Shown: positions 7,334 through 14,798 of the stretch, piece by piece
Layout: every line of letters begins with the position of its first letter
How positions within the stretch are numbered: the stretch's first letter is position 1
Source of the DNA: Promethearchaeota archaeon
GTDB taxonomy: Archaea > Asgardarchaeota > Lokiarchaeia > Sigynarchaeales > SOKP01
Length of the DNA stretch: 15,551 nucleotides
NCBI GenBank assembly: GCA_030620005.1
Contig: JAUXAJ010000099.1
Coordinates: 1 to 15,551 of the forward strand
Direction: 5' to 3'
Made by a program: the position numbers and the translations under genes
The notes under the pieces: generated by a model
The model's database searches: none
What the model saw: the letters and a program-made list of their open reading frames with translations, nothing else
Told to the model about the DNA's origin: nothing

Positions 7334-8113
7334 ATGTCCATCTTTCCTTTTAGAGTTTATCAATCAAAAATGGACAGACTATTTAGAAAAATTCCTTTGA
7401 TCGGAAAGCTCCTTTCAGGCATTTTCGGGCTACTAGAATTATTGATACTCGAATCGTTCAGAAAATTTGACAATAGATTTAATTTATATACCATGGGAAT
7501 ATTTGATCGATTCATTTTAAGAGGACGGTGGGGGGGTAGGGTTGTCCCTCTCAACAAAAATATCAATGTTGATTCTAGATTTGTAAACACTCAAGAAATA
7601 TTAGAGATATTAAGCCGGTCTAATGTATTGGGCGTTTCTTGGTGTTATTGTAGAGCAACTCAACGCAAGTACAATCACCCCAACTGCGACCATCCGCTTA
7701 ACACATGCATTCACATTGGTTTTGGTCAATCCTTGTACGAGATTCCGTTTAAATCTGAGAATTTAAAAAAAGTATCCAAGGAGGAAATAAAAGAACTTAT
7801 AGAAGATTGCGACAAGAGGGGATTAGTACACCAATTGATTTATTTTCCAAGCCCGCAATTCTATTATATAGTGTGTAATTGCTGTAAATGTTGTTGCACG
7901 GTTTTAAAGAATTTCATTGAGAGAGGATCTCCACGAGTTGTCAAAAGCGATTTCATAGCCGAAACTAATATAAGTAAATGCACTAATTGTGGAGAGTGCG
8001 TGGATTGGTGCCATTTTGGTGCAAGAAAACTCGTCGATGGAAAATTTAATTTTATTCCCATTAAGTGTTTTGGATGTGGATTATGCGTTTCAAGATGTAA
8101 AAGGGAGCGATAA
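7334..8113 (+). CDS. Cysteine-rich 2[4Fe-4S] ferredoxin-type protein
   Basis: This 259-residue protein has 19 cysteines. The C-terminus carries two classical [4Fe-4S] motifs, C216-x2-C219-x2-C222-x3-C226 and C245-x2-C248-x2-C251-x3-C255, both lacking the usual Pro after the last Cys. Before them lie C-Y-C-R (104-107) with Cys118 and Cys125, and an unusual cluster C-N-C-C-K-C-C-C (181-188) that could bind a further metal centre. This arrangement recurs in a family of 4Fe-4S-binding proteins known from archaea and anaerobic bacteria, of uncharacterised role. The N-terminal 60 residues are amphipathic to hydrophobic (a Leu/Ile-rich stretch at 21-40) and may touch the membrane, though no clear spanning helix or signal peptide is present. 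ATG 7334 has no Shine-Dalgarno. An electron-transfer role in an anaerobe is inferred. The partner is unknown; a longin-like gene follows on the same strand 166 bp downstream. Confidence 0.85.
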   Translation: MSIFPFRVYQSKMDRLFRKIPLIGKLLSGIFGLLELLILESFRKFDNRFNLYTMGIFDRFILRGRWGGRVVPLNKNINVDSRFVNTQEILEILSRSNVLGVSWCYCRATQRKYNHPNCDHPLNTCIHIGFGQSLYEIPFKSENLKKVSKEEIKELIEDCDKRGLVHQLIYFPSPQFYYIVCNCCKCCCTVLKNFIERGSPRVVKSDFIAETNISKCTNCGECVDWCHFGARKLVDGKFNFIPIKCFGCGLCVSRCKRER

Positions 8114-8279
8114 TTTTAAGAGCAAAATAGGAATGACCCAAATAATACTAACGATAATTATAAAAAATAAAATTGAAAAAAAAATAAATACTAATATTAG
8201 CTTAATTAATCCTATAAAGGAAAAGTATTTTCTAACAAATTAACTCAATTAAAAATTAATCATTTACGACGTGTAATAT

Positions 8280-8726
8280 TTGAGAGAAATATATGAGATT
8301 GGGCTCGTCTTTAGGGGATTCGTCATAGTCAATCATGTTTTCAAGGATCTGCCAAAAAAAAAGGAGGGCCTTAGACCATGCGACGATCTTAGGGGTGCGT
8401 TTATTTCAGCAATAAATACATTTGCAAAAACCGCTTTTCGTGATAGTTCTATAGAATATTTAGAATCTGGAAATGTTTTATTTATTTTTAAAATGTCTGA
8501 AGTTAAATCCTCTGACAGCAATGTCGTGGAACCGGTCATCCTATACGGTCTAACGGATAAAAAAGGGAACACAGGGAAAAAAAATGATAAATTCGTGGCA
8601 AAATTCATGACAAAAGTAGAACCAATCTTAGCATTATTCACTTCACGTTATCGAAATGTCGATTTTTGCGAGTTGAATACATTTAGACCATTTGAAAATG
8701 AAATAATAGAATTTTTCGCATCGTGA
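8280..8726 (+). CDS. Small protein with predicted longin/roadblock-like fold
   Basis: The 148-residue product has no motif I can name, but its predicted order of secondary structure is longin-like: a beta hairpin (about 4-20, I-Y-E-I-G-L-V-F-R-G-F-V-I-V), a helix (35-52), a hairpin (57-73, S-I-E-Y-L-E-S-G-N-V-L-F-I-F), a strand (84-92), a long helix (101-123) and a C-terminal helix (131-147). Longin and roadblock domains are small GTPase regulators or trafficking adaptors and are numerous in Asgard archaea. It is soluble, without a signal peptide. The start is TTG at 8280-8282, only three nt after an in-frame TAA at 8274-8276 plus one codon; no other start precedes the first strand and there is no Shine-Dalgarno. 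The stop lies 24 bp from the convergent propeller gene's stop. The fold call comes from inspection, not a profile match. Confidence 0.5.
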   Translation: MREIYEIGLVFRGFVIVNHVFKDLPKKKEGLRPCDDLRGAFISAINTFAKTAFRDSSIEYLESGNVLFIFKMSEVKSSDSNVVEPVILYGLTDKKGNTGKKNDKFVAKFMTKVEPILALFTSRYRNVDFCELNTFRPFENEIIEFFAS

Positions 8727-8750
8727 ATAGATGAAGGTTAGATTTGAACA

Positions 8751-10418
8751 TTATTTAGGAGCTAAAACCCACCCTCTAGGTTTTCCTCTTGAATAATAAA
8801 GAATGCCTTGTTCTTTTAAGGATTCTATTACTTTTTCTACATCTTCTTTTAAATATCCTTTGTTTATCACATCCTTAACAATATTAGGAAGAGTTAATAC
8901 TGCTTTTTTCACGTCTAAATATCCGATAATAGCATTCTTTATAGTTTGTTCTTGATCAACGGGTTCTTCTTGAATTTCCGAAACAATTCCGACTTCTCCT
9001 TTTTTAACTTCGGCTTTTGCCGATGTTGCTGGAAGTCCTAATTTTTCAGTGATTTTAATTTTAGGTCTTGGTTTTTCCTTTAATACTTCAGGACTTAAGC
9101 TCCAAACTGGAGCGTCTATCTTATCATGGGATAATAATCCTTCAGATTTCATCTTTTCTAATTCGTCCTTAATTTTATCTTTAGAATATTCCATTTCCAT
9201 TAATTCTTTATTTAAAAAATCTAATTTCGACACGAAGCCTTTTTCTTCTAATTTTTGTATTATATGAGTCCGTAAGTCTGTTGGAACAGTTTTATAAGGT
9301 TTTTTTTCTAAAATCTTTCTTTTTGGTATAATTTTATCAGAATCAATAACTATAGGGATCTTTAGAGTTGGCTTCTTTCCCCATTCAAAATCAGTAACTT
9401 CTCGAATTGAGCGATCATATCCAGTGAATATGAAATGCTTTACATTTTCCCCGTTGCTACTATCGATTGAGCATATATCTTTAATGGAGGTTGATACTTT
9501 TGTTTTCCATTTTAACTGAAAGCTGTGTGATTTTAATGCAATATTCTCGTAAACCCGGAGCATACCATCAGCACATCCTGCAATTATCTCTTTTGCGTTA
9601 TCGCCGTCAACATCTTCAATTAGCAATGCAAGTGGACGAGAGGAAGAAATTGAGCGTTGATTATATACTCTTATGTACTTTAAATTCTTTCCTTCACTAT
9701 TGAGTATTTTTATATACGAATCGTTTGTACTTATAACGACTTCGTTATAGCCATCGTGAGTCACGTCTCCAATAACTATGGCGTTGATTTGCGAGTTTAA
9801 ATCTCTCTGCCACAATATCTCTGGAATTAACTTTTCGTCTTTATTTACAACATGAATTAATTGAAGTAAGCCATTTTTAGTACCCACTAATAATCCGTGT
9901 ATTGGTTGTTTGATTTTCGGCAATTTTAATAGTCCTAATATGGCACAAGTTACCCAAGAATCGTAATAAAACACGAATCGGGGTTCTTCAGAATCAACTC
10001 CGTCAAAAACCTTTATCGTTTTATCTTCTCCGCCAAAAATTAGTTCTATGCTTCCATTTCTATAAAAATCACCGGCAACACAGCAATTAATCTTGTCGTG
10101 AGATTTATAGCGCATTATACCCCGGAGTCTTTCTGTTTCTCTGTCAAGTTTCAAGACTAAACAACTACCATCGCCCGCTCCAACTAGAATTTCATCGCAT
10201 CCATCACCATCCAGATCAAATTGATAGCTACAACGACACCACCCATCAAAAGCGATATCATCGATATACGTTAAATCTAAATCCATGAGATATAAATGCT
10301 TATCGTGACCTCCAAACGCTATGTATGACTTGTTCCTACATTTTAAGACCGAGCAAGTTAACACGGCATCGGGAGCTTCAAACACCCAATTTGTAGTGAA
10401 GCGCTTTTTTATCGACAT
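8751..10418 (-). CDS. FG-GAP-like beta-propeller protein with two C-terminal winged-helix domains
   Basis: The 555-residue protein begins with a seven-blade-like beta-propeller (about 1-350). Blades repeat a D-x-D-G-D-G-x-x-E-I-L-V-G pattern: residues 68-80, a degenerate copy at 117-130, 218-230 and 269-281, each followed by a G-x-D-x-x-L-x-V-Y/F-type strand. Such FG-GAP blades occur in integrin alpha chains and in the eukaryotic BBS2/BBS7 and ITFG2 proteins. Two winged-helix-like domains follow at about 380-442 and 490-553; both end with a similar wing (G-L-L-S...V-W-S-L-S-P and G-I-L-Y...G-W-V-L-A-P), which suggests internal duplication, joined by a charged linker with E-E-P-V-D-Q-E. There is no signal peptide or membrane helix, so it is intracellular, unlike most FG-GAP proteins. 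The ATG at 10416-10418 has no Shine-Dalgarno. A scaffold or DNA-linked regulator is possible; the role is unknown. Confidence 0.75.
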   Translation of the reverse strand: MSIKKRFTTNWVFEAPDAVLTCSVLKCRNKSYIAFGGHDKHLYLMDLDLTYIDDIAFDGWCRCSYQFDLDGDGCDEILVGAGDGSCLVLKLDRETERLRGIMRYKSHDKINCCVAGDFYRNGSIELIFGGEDKTIKVFDGVDSEEPRFVFYYDSWVTCAILGLLKLPKIKQPIHGLLVGTKNGLLQLIHVVNKDEKLIPEILWQRDLNSQINAIVIGDVTHDGYNEVVISTNDSYIKILNSEGKNLKYIRVYNQRSISSSRPLALLIEDVDGDNAKEIIAGCADGMLRVYENIALKSHSFQLKWKTKVSTSIKDICSIDSSNGENVKHFIFTGYDRSIREVTDFEWGKKPTLKIPIVIDSDKIIPKRKILEKKPYKTVPTDLRTHIIQKLEEKGFVSKLDFLNKELMEMEYSKDKIKDELEKMKSEGLLSHDKIDAPVWSLSPEVLKEKPRPKIKITEKLGLPATSAKAEVKKGEVGIVSEIQEEPVDQEQTIKNAIIGYLDVKKAVLTLPNIVKDVINKGYLKEDVEKVIESLKEQGILYYSRGKPRGWVLAPK

Positions 10419-10569
10419 TCTTATTAGAGTTTTTATCTTAGTTTTTAAAAAAAAAATCAGAGATTAACTAATTAAATCCTTTATATTATTATAAAATAAG
10501 ATAAAAATTATCTTATTTATCATTTTATAAAAAAAAAAGTATAAAATAATTTTAAGTTTGATTTGTTCT
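10419..10569. other. AT-rich promoter region of the propeller gene
   Basis: This region contains only A/T-rich sequence. A TATA-like stretch TTATTTTATAA read on the minus strand (around 10488-10500) could serve the propeller gene, giving a leader of roughly 45 nt. No gene is visible. Confidence 0.3.
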
Positions 10570-10790
10570 TGAAAATTTTGACAAGGAGTGAATATTTACT
10601 CCCAATTATGTCTTTGGCAGTCATTCTGAGATTCTTCGTGGTTGAAATTGGCGAATATTCACATGAACGGAGGAAAATTTGCTGAAGCGTTCGAATGTCG
10701 CGTGAAACTGCTAATGCTGGACCGAAACAACGAAAAAACTAAATAAGAATTCGACCGCTTATTTGGCTTTCTATAATCGCTTCATTTTTT
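10570..10790 (+). other. Patch GC-richer than its surroundings, possible decayed transposase 3' end
   Basis: This stretch stands out from extremely AT-rich DNA on both sides by its higher GC content, similar in look to the TnpB remnant near the left edge. A short frame (ATG 10663-10665 to TAA 10744-10746, 27 codons) reads F-E-C-R-V-K-L-L-M-L-D-R-N-N near its end. This resembles the last zinc-finger part of TnpB proteins (C-x-x-C-G-x-x-x-D-R-x-x-N-A-A) with the second Cys lost. A near-perfect palindrome lies at 10585-10602. No full gene is present. A small RNA, a relic or a tiny gene are all possible; a relic is my weak preference. Confidence 0.3.
10585..10602. repeat. 18-bp near-perfect palindrome
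   Basis: GGAGTGAAT and ATTTACTCC are complementary across the centre with one G-T wobble. A related GCGAATATTCAC occurs at 10651-10662, so the motif G-Y-GAATATT-Y-AC appears twice within 80 bp. It could be a hairpin of an insertion element or a protein-binding site. Confidence 0.4.
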
Positions 10791-10826
10791 TTATTTTTTG
10801 TAGGAAATAGTCAGGAAATAAAGGTT

Positions 10827-10878
10827 AAAAAAAAAAGATCATGTATATACATGACAATAAAATATTAAAAAAAAAAAA
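10827..10878 (-). terminator. Hairpin plus T-run terminators after the DUF11-like gene
   Basis: On the minus strand the stop codon of the DUF11-like gene (10893-10895) is followed 14 nt later by a T12 run (10867-10878). Beyond it comes the perfect 16-bp palindrome TCATGTATATACATGA (10839-10854), then T-C and a T10 run (10827-10836). A stem followed by oligo-T resembles an intrinsic terminator, and the oligo-T tracts alone could stop archaeal polymerase. The palindrome might instead be a binding site. Confidence 0.55.
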
Positions 10879-10892
10879 TATTAAATTATGAG

Positions 10893-13058
10893 TTATAACG
10901 CTAATTGAGCGTCGCTTGGTTTATATTTACCCTTACCCGTGATATCGTACGTGATTTCTACTTTTTCTCCTTCGTCTAAGGTTTCAAATGTCCATTTTAA
11001 GGCATCAAAACCGACCTCATCAGTAATTTCTGGCTCCATTGACACATTACTATATTCAAATTTATCTGGAACTTTATCCATCAAGGAAAGATTCGCAAGA
11101 GGCATATCACCGATGTTTTCAACTGTCAATATAATCTGGTATTCTCCAAGTGACCCAATTGGCATGACTTCTTTTCCCACCCGGAATTTCCGCCTAATAT
11201 GTTTAGCTTCAATTGCCGGAACCTCTGGAGTAACTTCGAGTTCAGTTGATAATGGAAAAGTATTAGCTAAGAAAGTTATCTCAGATTCGAATCTTGCATC
11301 TTGAACTGGATTAACACAATGAATTGGATAGTTTAGTTCTATAGTTGATTCTGGTTCATACATTCCCGCTGAACTGTCTTTTAAGTCTCTAAGAGCGATT
11401 GTAAGCACATTTCCTTCGACAGAAACTGCTTCAGGAGATAATTCAACATCACTGCCATCTAGTATTATTTTGATTTCATCTGCGTTTGGAGGATTAAACT
11501 CTTCTGTAAAGTATTGATGAATGAATGTAATTTCGTTTAAAGGTGCCGAACCATTATTCTCCATTTTAAGCGTGGCAATTACGTCTTGCTCCTTATAAGT
11601 TGATACTTCCACGAGTTTTTCTTCAATTTCTTTATCTGTCGGTTTTTCAGCAAGACTATATAACACCTCACCAGTCATGCTTGCGATGGATAATTCCACA
11701 TCAGAAATTGAAATGGCACCGTTTACAGTAGTAATGAAATCCGGCATTACCCTAAATTCAAGCTTCTTTCTAAACGAAGGATAATCGTCAGATTCATATT
11801 TCCACTTAACTGAATGCCACTCAGCTTCAGAAGGTAATAATGGAACGTCTTCGGGGTCAATATCAACGAGTTTAGTTGATTCGTCTTCGGGAGCGTAAAC
11901 ATCAGCGTTGAACAGTTGCATGATGAATTCAGAAGTATTAGCAAAAACCAGTTTACAATCCCAAACACCGGGTTCTTCGTCCCTTTCTATGATATCTACA
12001 TAAAATCTATTGCGAGTGTAAGCGTCAAACTTATCAATGGCTAAGCCTTCAGCAAACGATGAAGCTGCTTGATAAGTAACTTCAATGGTTCCAGTTTTTC
12101 TTGTTTCAATGTCAGAAACCATTATATCACAAGTGAATTTTAAAACGACAGTGGTCTCAGGTTCTAACACTTCAATGTTCCAAACGATTTGGTTACCTTC
12201 CAAGTCTGCCATTCCCACAGATGAATCTCGAATAGTTGGATTTCTGAAATCTTCGGGAATTTCTTTAACTACCTTAACATTTGTTATTGATTTTTCAAAC
12301 AAGCTTTGCATTGCAATCGCAAATGTTACTGTATTCTCTTTATCAATAGATATTCCATACGATTCCAAACTATATTCTGCGGCAGCAGAGCCACCATCTC
12401 CATCTACCTCTTCTTCTTCTTCATCTGGTTCAGGCTCGGGCTCGTCTGGAAGTTCCTCAGCAGCTGCTGTTTTACCTTTTAAATTTATTAAATCTGATTC
12501 AATATCGCTAATATTTAAAATATCATCTGCGTTAGGTAAACAATTAATATATTCTTTAACTAATAGGAGGTTTTTTGCTTCTCCCTTGATTTGAAACTCT
12601 CTTGAATCAACATTATCGTCTTCCGTGGTACCAAGTTCTAATATTTTGATTTCGCTTGATTTTAAATTGGTTGCATCGATATTTTTAAGCAAAATGTCAA
12701 TATCCCACAACCTATCTACTTTACTAGGATTTACAACATCTAAACTTCCATTAAAGCCTATGGAAGTGATATTGGCGTCGTGCTCTTGCTCTACTTTTAC
12801 CTCTTCAACAATTTTAACTTGGACTACAAGACCTTCGCGATTCCCATCTTTCAGCAGGATACTTCCTTCAAGTTCGCCTGTTTCAGCATCGTATGTCTCT
12901 ATTAATGGTGTTGACGTATCTCGATCAACTAAAGTCACACGACCTTCATCCAAATCTACTCTTTTTAAGCCTTTTGCTGCTAAAGCCTCATCCTTGTCTT
13001 CGGCGTCCCAACCCATTGCTGTACGTTTAGGTTTCTTTTCTTTCTTTTTGCGCGCCAT
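10893..13058 (-). CDS. Large intracellular DUF11-like beta-sandwich repeat protein with acidic linker
   Basis: This 721-residue protein lacks a signal peptide and membrane segment. It begins with a basic tail (M-A-R-K-K-K-E-K-K-P-K-R), followed by a mixed domain (about 75-195), a very acidic Pro/Glu/Asp linker (203-222) and then four beta-rich domains: about 230-330, 340-470, 480-615 and 620-712. The second-from-start and last of these follow the DUF11 pattern: hydrophobic strands, N-x-G-x-x-P-L-A-N-L-S-L-x-D-K-V-P-D-x-F (648-667), a W before the final strand pair (W293, W689) and L-D/E-x-E/G-E-x-x-x-I-x-Y (694-704). DUF11 modules are usually found in secreted surface proteins, so an apparently cytosolic form is unusual. 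The ATG at 13056-13058 lies before the basic tail, with only a weak GGTCA upstream. Glycerate kinase lies 263 bp upstream on the same strand, probably as a separate unit. Function unknown; a scaffold is a guess. Confidence 0.7.
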   Translation of the reverse strand: MARKKKEKKPKRTAMGWDAEDKDEALAAKGLKRVDLDEGRVTLVDRDTSTPLIETYDAETGELEGSILLKDGNREGLVVQVKIVEEVKVEQEHDANITSIGFNGSLDVVNPSKVDRLWDIDILLKNIDATNLKSSEIKILELGTTEDDNVDSREFQIKGEAKNLLLVKEYINCLPNADDILNISDIESDLINLKGKTAAAEELPDEPEPEPDEEEEEVDGDGGSAAAEYSLESYGISIDKENTVTFAIAMQSLFEKSITNVKVVKEIPEDFRNPTIRDSSVGMADLEGNQIVWNIEVLEPETTVVLKFTCDIMVSDIETRKTGTIEVTYQAASSFAEGLAIDKFDAYTRNRFYVDIIERDEEPGVWDCKLVFANTSEFIMQLFNADVYAPEDESTKLVDIDPEDVPLLPSEAEWHSVKWKYESDDYPSFRKKLEFRVMPDFITTVNGAISISDVELSIASMTGEVLYSLAEKPTDKEIEEKLVEVSTYKEQDVIATLKMENNGSAPLNEITFIHQYFTEEFNPPNADEIKIILDGSDVELSPEAVSVEGNVLTIALRDLKDSSAGMYEPESTIELNYPIHCVNPVQDARFESEITFLANTFPLSTELEVTPEVPAIEAKHIRRKFRVGKEVMPIGSLGEYQIILTVENIGDMPLANLSLMDKVPDKFEYSNVSMEPEITDEVGFDALKWTFETLDEGEKVEITYDITGKGKYKPSDAQLAL

Positions 13059-13321
13059 TTTTTTTGACCAATTTTTTTTTTTTAGATTAAAATTTATTAG
13101 TAAATTAATAAAAAATGTTTGATAAAAAATAGTAAATCATAATGATTAAAAATCTTTTACCTTAATTCTATATACTTTAACACATGTTTTAAACTTTAAA
13201 CACTCTTTTAACCAAATGAGCACGACATTGTTGTATGTTTTTATCTACTTTTTACTTAAATCGAACACGGAATAAAAAACAGTAACTTCATCAATAAAGT
13301 TTCATGAGTTAAACTTCTTTA
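13059..13321. other. AT-rich spacer and likely promoter region of the DUF11-like gene
   Basis: This 263-bp stretch separates two minus-strand genes. It holds a T-rich run just before the DUF11-like start and AT-rich sequence throughout. I see no open frame, repeat or RNA gene in it. Confidence 0.4.
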
Positions 13322-14761
13322 TCATTTAGCTTCAAGAATTAAAATTATTATCAGATCGTTAACATTGCAACCAGTTGGTCCTGTTATTATTTCGCTCTCA
13401 AGTCTTTTAAAAAAACTGTTTGAATCGTTATTATCTATAAATTCCTTAGGATCTAACTCTCTCTTTTTCATCATTCTAATCGCGTAATTATCAACGAGAG
13501 CACCCATTGCCTTGCTATTTCCTTCTATACCATCAAGATTTACGGCAATTATTAAAAAATCGGCATCAATTTCTTTATCCTTGATATTATCGAGAAAACT
13601 TAATAGCATTTCTTGATTTCTTCCCCCAATTCCGTTTCCTCTTATTGTAACTGTTAGTTCGCCAGTCCCTATTAAAGCTAACTGGTATAAAGCTTTATCC
13701 CACGTTTCGTTTTCAATGTTTTGAGAAAGCAAGTTGTAAAGCTCATTTCCAAATTCTCGTGCTTCGCCAATAATTTCATCGGAGAAATATGTTGACTTGA
13801 ATTTTTGATTTTCTAACGACGAAATTAGCTTTGTGGCCGCTGAATTCACGCTTCCTATTAAATAATTGTGAACTTTCTTAAAACATTCATTACCGGGTTT
13901 CGGATTTTCTAATGTGGGCTCTTTTAAACCTTGTTCCAAAACATACCTCGCAGATGAAGGAATTTTTTCAAGGAGGGAATACTTCCTTAAAACATCGTTA
14001 GCTTGCGCAAAAGTCGTCAAATCCGGCACGGTAGGGCCAGAAGCAATGGAATCTAAATTGTTTCCAACTACATCTGAAATGATTAAGGAAACCAAAGTAG
14101 CTCCGCTTGATTCATGCACTTTTTTCGCCAAGTTACCTCCTTTAAAATCAGATAAATGTTTTCTAATAGTATTAATCTCGTGTATGGAAGCTCCAGAAGC
14201 TAACAATAATGAATTAACTTCCTGCAATTCTTTAAGCGCCATGCCTTGTTTTGGAAAGGGTAATAAAGCAGAACCACCTCCAGAAATCAAACAGATGATT
14301 AGATCGTTACTCGTGGAGTTCTCAACCAATTCCATCATGCATTTAACACCTTTTAGTCCCATTTCGTTAGGAATTGGATGTGAAGCAAAATTTATCCTTA
14401 TTTTTTCGGTCAGATTTGATTTATTTATTATTAAACCTTCAGGAACGTTAATTAATCCTTCAATTTCTATATCTGAACATCCCACCAAGATTTCTTTGAG
14501 GGAAAATAACATCTCAGCTGAAGCTTTACCGCCTCCGATAATGCATATTCTTTCATAATTGGTTAAATTATATTCGTCTTCCTTAATGATGAGCGAATTA
14601 TTTTGGATCTTAACCCATTTTTTTATCAAACTGGAAGGTTTTACGGCTTCAAGAGCGTCTTCAAGACATTTCAACGCTATTTTTCTTAAGTTAAATTGTA
14701 TTGAATTTAGATCTTCAGGAAATAATTGATCGTAGTTTTTGATAAACAATATAAACACCAT
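13322..14761 (-). CDS. gck: Glycerate 2-kinase (GckA/MOFRL family)
   Basis: This 479-residue enzyme phosphorylates D-glycerate with ATP; archaeal members of this class give 2-phosphoglycerate, feeding glycolysis or gluconeogenesis. The N-terminal DUF4147 domain shows G-G-G-K-A-S (76-81), S-G-G-G-S-A-L (160-166), I-R-K-H-L-S-D-F-K-G-G (199-209) and S-D-V-V-G-N-N-L-D-S-I-A-S-G-P-T (229-244). The C-terminal MOFRL domain shows G-G-R-N-Q-E (379-384) and T-G-P-T-G-C-N-V-N-D-L (460-470). The usual T-D-G-x-D-G-P-T-D-A-A-G-A is altered to L-D-G-I-E-G-N-S-K-A-M-G-A (409-421), which may shift nucleotide or substrate handling. The length is slightly above the usual 430-450 residues, because the first 15-20 residues extend beyond the typical start. 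ATG 14759-14761 has no Shine-Dalgarno; the TTG five codons later is an alternative. The protein is cytoplasmic, and no adjacent pathway gene is visible. Confidence 0.93.
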   Translation of the reverse strand: MVFILFIKNYDQLFPEDLNSIQFNLRKIALKCLEDALEAVKPSSLIKKWVKIQNNSLIIKEDEYNLTNYERICIIGGGKASAEMLFSLKEILVGCSDIEIEGLINVPEGLIINKSNLTEKIRINFASHPIPNEMGLKGVKCMMELVENSTSNDLIICLISGGGSALLPFPKQGMALKELQEVNSLLLASGASIHEINTIRKHLSDFKGGNLAKKVHESSGATLVSLIISDVVGNNLDSIASGPTVPDLTTFAQANDVLRKYSLLEKIPSSARYVLEQGLKEPTLENPKPGNECFKKVHNYLIGSVNSAATKLISSLENQKFKSTYFSDEIIGEAREFGNELYNLLSQNIENETWDKALYQLALIGTGELTVTIRGNGIGGRNQEMLLSFLDNIKDKEIDADFLIIAVNLDGIEGNSKAMGALVDNYAIRMMKKRELDPKEFIDNNDSNSFFKRLESEIITGPTGCNVNDLIIILILEAK

Positions 14762-14766
14762 TTAAC

Positions 14767-14778
14767 AATACATGTATT
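14767..14778. repeat. 12-bp perfect palindrome before the glycerate kinase start
   Basis: AATACATGTATT is its own reverse complement and lies 6-17 bp before the ATG of the glycerate kinase gene, close to the transcription start predicted from the TATA-like box. A repressor-binding site is possible. The same ACATGT core recurs near other genes of the window. Confidence 0.3.
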
Positions 14779-14798
14779 ACGATATTTCGAACTCGTAC

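Noticed and set aside
7360..8061. Minus-strand frames opposite the Fe-S protein gene
   Set aside because: The plus-strand frame has ordered Fe-S motifs; the antisense frames have none.
7989..8243. Plus-strand frame overlapping the 3' end of the Fe-S gene
   Set aside because: It is an out-of-frame shadow that ends in a low-complexity Lys/Ile/Asn stretch from AT-rich spacer.
10608..10685. Tiny plus-strand frame with an AAGGAG upstream
   Set aside because: The Shine-Dalgarno-like word is too far (about 18 nt) from the ATG and is part of the palindrome; no homology is apparent.
12085..13122. Two Ser-rich plus-strand frames opposite the DUF11-like gene
   Set aside because: The Ser runs are the reverse reading of the Glu/Asp linker codons; no independent support.
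13914..14558. Plus-strand 214-codon frame opposite glycerate kinase
   Set aside because: It is antisense to strongly conserved kinase motifs and shows no domain of its own.
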